Positions 40,783 to 42,913 of a DNA stretch of 42,913 bases are shown piece after piece. Each line of letters opens with the position of its first letter. The stretch's first letter is position 1. Source of the stretch: an uncultured bacterium (lineage in GTDB: Bacteria > Cyanobacteriota > Vampirovibrionia > Gastranaerophilales > Gastranaerophilaceae). Where the stretch lies: contig CACXCI010000058.1 in NCBI GenBank assembly GCA_902766105.1, forward strand, positions 1 to 42,913. Reading direction: 5' to 3'. Both the position numbers and the translations under genes were made by a program. Under the pieces are notes generated by a model. That model was given only the letters and a program-made list of their open reading frames with translations. It made no database searches and was not told the DNA's origin.

Positions 40783-41232
40783 ATGGCAGAATACCTAATT
40801 TTAGCAGAAAATATTATTTTTAAAAATGACAGATTAACTTGTATAAACATTTATGACAGATTTAGAACAGTTGCAATGCCTGCTGAATTCAGATTTGATT
40901 TGGCTATCATTTGTGGTCCAAATTGGTCTGTTGGCGAACACAAATTAAAAGTTAAAGCAAAAGGAAGCAACGGTAAAGAAGTTGAAATTGGTGAATTAAC
41001 AGTAAATATTCCTAATGAAGATTTTATCTACAATGCTTATGCAAATGATCTTAAAATCATCATGGACTACAGTGTTGAAGATTTAACAATCATTGTTTCT
41101 GACAATGATAAAGAAATCATTTCAAGAAAATACCCTGTAACACCAATGTTAGTTCCACAAAAACAAGAAGCTGCTCCGGAAGAAGAAAACAAAACGGAAG
41201 AAAACAAAGAAGAACAACCGGTAGAAGCGTAG
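40783..41232 (+). CDS. Conserved small protein, DUF6941-like
   Basis: A 149-residue protein. The start MAEYLILAENIIFKNDRLTC followed by INIYDRF, MPAEFRFDLAIICG and a beta-sandwich-like middle (KLKVKAKGSNGKEVEIGEL) is like DUF6941 proteins as I remember them; the function is unknown. The last 30 residues are an acidic tail (EEENKTEENKEEQ). AAAAGGAG lies 8 bases before the ATG and the codon use is smooth, suggesting good expression. A terminator follows. Confidence 0.7.
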   Translation: MAEYLILAENIIFKNDRLTCINIYDRFRTVAMPAEFRFDLAIICGPNWSVGEHKLKVKAKGSNGKEVEIGELTVNIPNEDFIYNAYANDLKIIMDYSVEDLTIIVSDNDKEIISRKYPVTPMLVPQKQEAAPEEENKTEENKEEQPVEA

Positions 41233-41253
41233 CAAAAGTATAACAAATTTGTA

Positions 41254-41288
41254 AAAAAGGTCGCAGACATTATGTTTGCGACCTTTTT
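41254..41288. terminator. Bidirectional terminator
   Basis: AAAAAGGTCGCA (41254-41265) pairs with TGCGACCTTTTT (41277-41288). It serves the plus-strand small protein and the convergent ferritin-like gene. Confidence 0.92.
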
Positions 41289-41300
41289 GCTCAATAAATT

Positions 41301-42629
41301 TTATATGATTTCATCTTTAATATCTTTTCGTTTTTCGTGTTTTTCTATCATCTTTTTTAGTTTGTCCGGTGTAACTGTATTGTGTGCAACACCAACTTTC
41401 TGTAAGCCTTTTTCAAGTAATAAAACCTCTTTATCTTTTAGGTCTTGGTCTGCTTCAACAACATCCCTGTCATGGTAAAACTCAACAAGATTGATACAAT
41501 TTTCTGATGGAGCTGAAATTTCTGCAACTCGTTTTTGGACAGGATAGCTTGCCCAATCTTTCGGAATTTCATCAATTGATTTATAATATTCACCTTCAGG
41601 TGCAAGACGCTTATCAACTTCATTTTCAAGAACTTTTTGTACATAAGTTTTTTGACTTTTAAATCGGCATGGAATTACTATTTCAGAACCGATAACCTCT
41701 TCAGGGTCACGTTTTTCATATTTTTTAAACATCTGGACAACAAGTTGAAGATGGCCGATTTCCATATCTAAAAATATCTCCCAATATTTTTTAATATCCT
41801 CATCAACCTCATCTTCTAAACAGGTATAATAATTACAAACTTCAGTAAATTCGTGTAACAATGCTTTTTCAAACATGGATTCAGAAGGATCAATTAGAGA
41901 TTCATACATGGTAACGTGTTCTTCTTCAACATCTTTTATCTCGGCATAAGTTTCTCTTAAAACATGATCTCCGTACATAAATCCATGTTCTGCATAAAAA
42001 TTATGAGTTTGCTGTTCTCCCGACAAAACTGTCAGAATATTAACTTTAGTTTGCGGGGAGGCTGTTGTTTTGTCATAATGTTTTCTTAACCTTAAACCAT
42101 TACAGTTATGATGATGCTGAGTTGGGCGGCCTACTATAACATCAGTTTGACCTTTTACTATATCATTTGGCTCTACGCCTTCTGTCATATAGGCAAATTG
42201 TGCATATCTGTATAAATGGTCAAAATCTTCTAATAAACCGAAATCAAATGTTTCCTTAACATATTTATCCGGTTCATTTTGAGCAAGCCAAGCTGTTAAA
42301 TCAACAGCTACCTGTTCATAGCCTAATGTTGTTTCCAAGACAGATTGATCAGCGGGACACAACCAATTACAAGTCATTTGCTGTTGATTTTCAATTCTGC
42401 CCAAACGTGATATATTTGCCCTGTCATCAAAATCGATATCTGACATAAACCTGCCAAATTGATGCTTAAAACCCCAAGCCTCAACTTCTATACCATTCAT
42501 CAAAATTTGGCGAGTTCTTGTATAACAATCTGTTTCTTGTTTTTTATATGGTTTTGCAACAACCTGATGCCAATTTCTCAATTGTTTTTCCAATGGCATA
42601 CCTTTTTCTTTTAACGGGTTAAATGACAT
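41301..42629 (-). CDS. Ferritin-like (di-iron four-helix) protein
   Basis: A 442-residue protein with a four-helix di-iron pattern spread over the chain: LETTLGYEQVAVDLTAWLAQ, LLEDFDHLYRYAQFAYMTE (ExxxH type), EIKDVEEEHVTMYESLI (ExxH), and EIFLDMEIGHLQLVVQMFKK (ExxH). The region between helices 2 and 3 contains a histidine-rich loop (GRPTQHHHNCNGLRLRKHYD). Such proteins are often oxygen- or peroxide-related in anaerobes, but the exact activity cannot be told. AGGAG precedes the ATG. It lies 22 bases downstream of another gene on the same strand, so both are likely one operon. Confidence 0.8.
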   Translation of the reverse strand: MSFNPLKEKGMPLEKQLRNWHQVVAKPYKKQETDCYTRTRQILMNGIEVEAWGFKHQFGRFMSDIDFDDRANISRLGRIENQQQMTCNWLCPADQSVLETTLGYEQVAVDLTAWLAQNEPDKYVKETFDFGLLEDFDHLYRYAQFAYMTEGVEPNDIVKGQTDVIVGRPTQHHHNCNGLRLRKHYDKTTASPQTKVNILTVLSGEQQTHNFYAEHGFMYGDHVLRETYAEIKDVEEEHVTMYESLIDPSESMFEKALLHEFTEVCNYYTCLEDEVDEDIKKYWEIFLDMEIGHLQLVVQMFKKYEKRDPEEVIGSEIVIPCRFKSQKTYVQKVLENEVDKRLAPEGEYYKSIDEIPKDWASYPVQKRVAEISAPSENCINLVEFYHDRDVVEADQDLKDKEVLLLEKGLQKVGVAHNTVTPDKLKKMIEKHEKRKDIKDEII

Positions 42630-42651
42630 ATTTATCTCCTTTCTTATAAAC

Positions 42652-42913
42652 TTATAAATTCAAACAGTGCGCAAATAATTCTGCGACTTTTCTGTTATAT
42701 TCCCTGCCGTCATCTTTTGCAAACAAGTTTTCCCAATGACTTTCACAAGTTCCATCTGTTGAGTAAGAAGGATTTGACATCATTAAATGGTGAGTATTGG
42801 TGTCATAGCACAGGGGAAACAAATCCTCCATCTGCATAAAACTTGCAAGTTTATCACTTGGAAATTCATAAGCAAATAATGAATTATTTATCCTGTGCAA
42901 ACGTTGTTCATAA
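42652..42913 (-). CDS. Protein of unknown function, 5' part cut by window edge
   Basis: The frame stays open to the window edge (YEQRLHRINNSLFAYEFPSD at the visible start), so this is the C-terminal 86 residues of a larger protein and not a complete gene with TTG start. The visible part contains FPLCYDTNTHHLMMSNPSYS and ESHWENLFAKDDGREYNRKV. No family recognised. It precedes the ferritin-like gene by 22 bases and probably works with it. Confidence 0.6.
   Translation of the reverse strand, partial: YEQRLHRINNSLFAYEFPSDKLASFMQMEDLFPLCYDTNTHHLMMSNPSYSTDGTCESHWENLFAKDDGREYNRKVAELFAHCLNL

Overview
The window is AT-rich and gene-dense. It looks like chromosome of an anaerobic, Gram-negative-type (diderm) bacterium with a small, repeat-rich genome. 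The best guess is a gut Melainabacterium (Gastranaerophilales), but this is inference from gene content and style, not a search result. Supporting signs are the class III ribonucleotide reductase pair (nrdD/nrdG), a family 9 (heptosyltransferase-type) glycosyltransferase beside a UDP-glucuronate decarboxylase-like enzyme, strong Shine-Dalgarno sites, and many orphan proteins with a disordered N-terminal leader.

Layout. Positions 1-5125 (minus strand) hold the start of the S10 operon in standard order rpsJ-rplC-rplD-rplW-rplB-rpsS-rplV-rpsC-rplP (rplP cut by the window edge), driven by a near-consensus promoter at 5239-5267. Its intergenic gaps are unusually wide and contain at least three families of dispersed palindromic repeats. 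From 5310 to 9945 come a phosphohexomutase carrying an in-frame copy of one of those repeats, a secreted protein, prephenate dehydratase and miaB. At 10055-13049 there is a tandem triplication of a membrane-anchored UPF0489/arginase-fold-like protein, convergent with a 1044-residue superfamily 1 helicase that has a C-terminal nuclease-like domain. The 883-bp gap at 16186-17068 holds repeats and a candidate type I toxin-antitoxin locus.

From 17069 to 24241 lie a CCA-adding-type nucleotidyltransferase, small orphans, an HxlR regulator, aroK-aroB, an orphan lipoprotein solute-binding protein, a glycine-zipper LysM protein, and a two-gene unit of a DtxR/MntR-type regulator plus a membrane protein under a promoter with a built-in palindrome. 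From 24427 to 32013 (minus strand) come a GNAT-like protein, a 503-residue orphan, nrdG, nrdD and glucose-6-phosphate isomerase; between nrdD and pgi sits a 470-bp MITE-like element with about 33-bp terminal inverted repeats. The right part (32561-42913) carries the glycosyltransferase, an HD hydrolase, a TPR protein, a DUF4145-like tail-anchored protein, the nucleotide-sugar enzyme, two divergent kinase-like proteins, a 600-residue possible beta-barrel protein, small conserved proteins, and a ferritin-like protein with a truncated partner.

How it fits together: most genes are housekeeping (translation, shikimate/phenylalanine synthesis, anaerobic dNTP synthesis, sugar phosphates, envelope sugars). 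The unusual material is the dispersed repeat families that invade an essential operon and one enzyme, the triplicated metal-hydrolase-like proteins, the metalloregulator unit, the putative small toxin, and the kinase-like orphans. No tRNA, rRNA or CRISPR array was seen.
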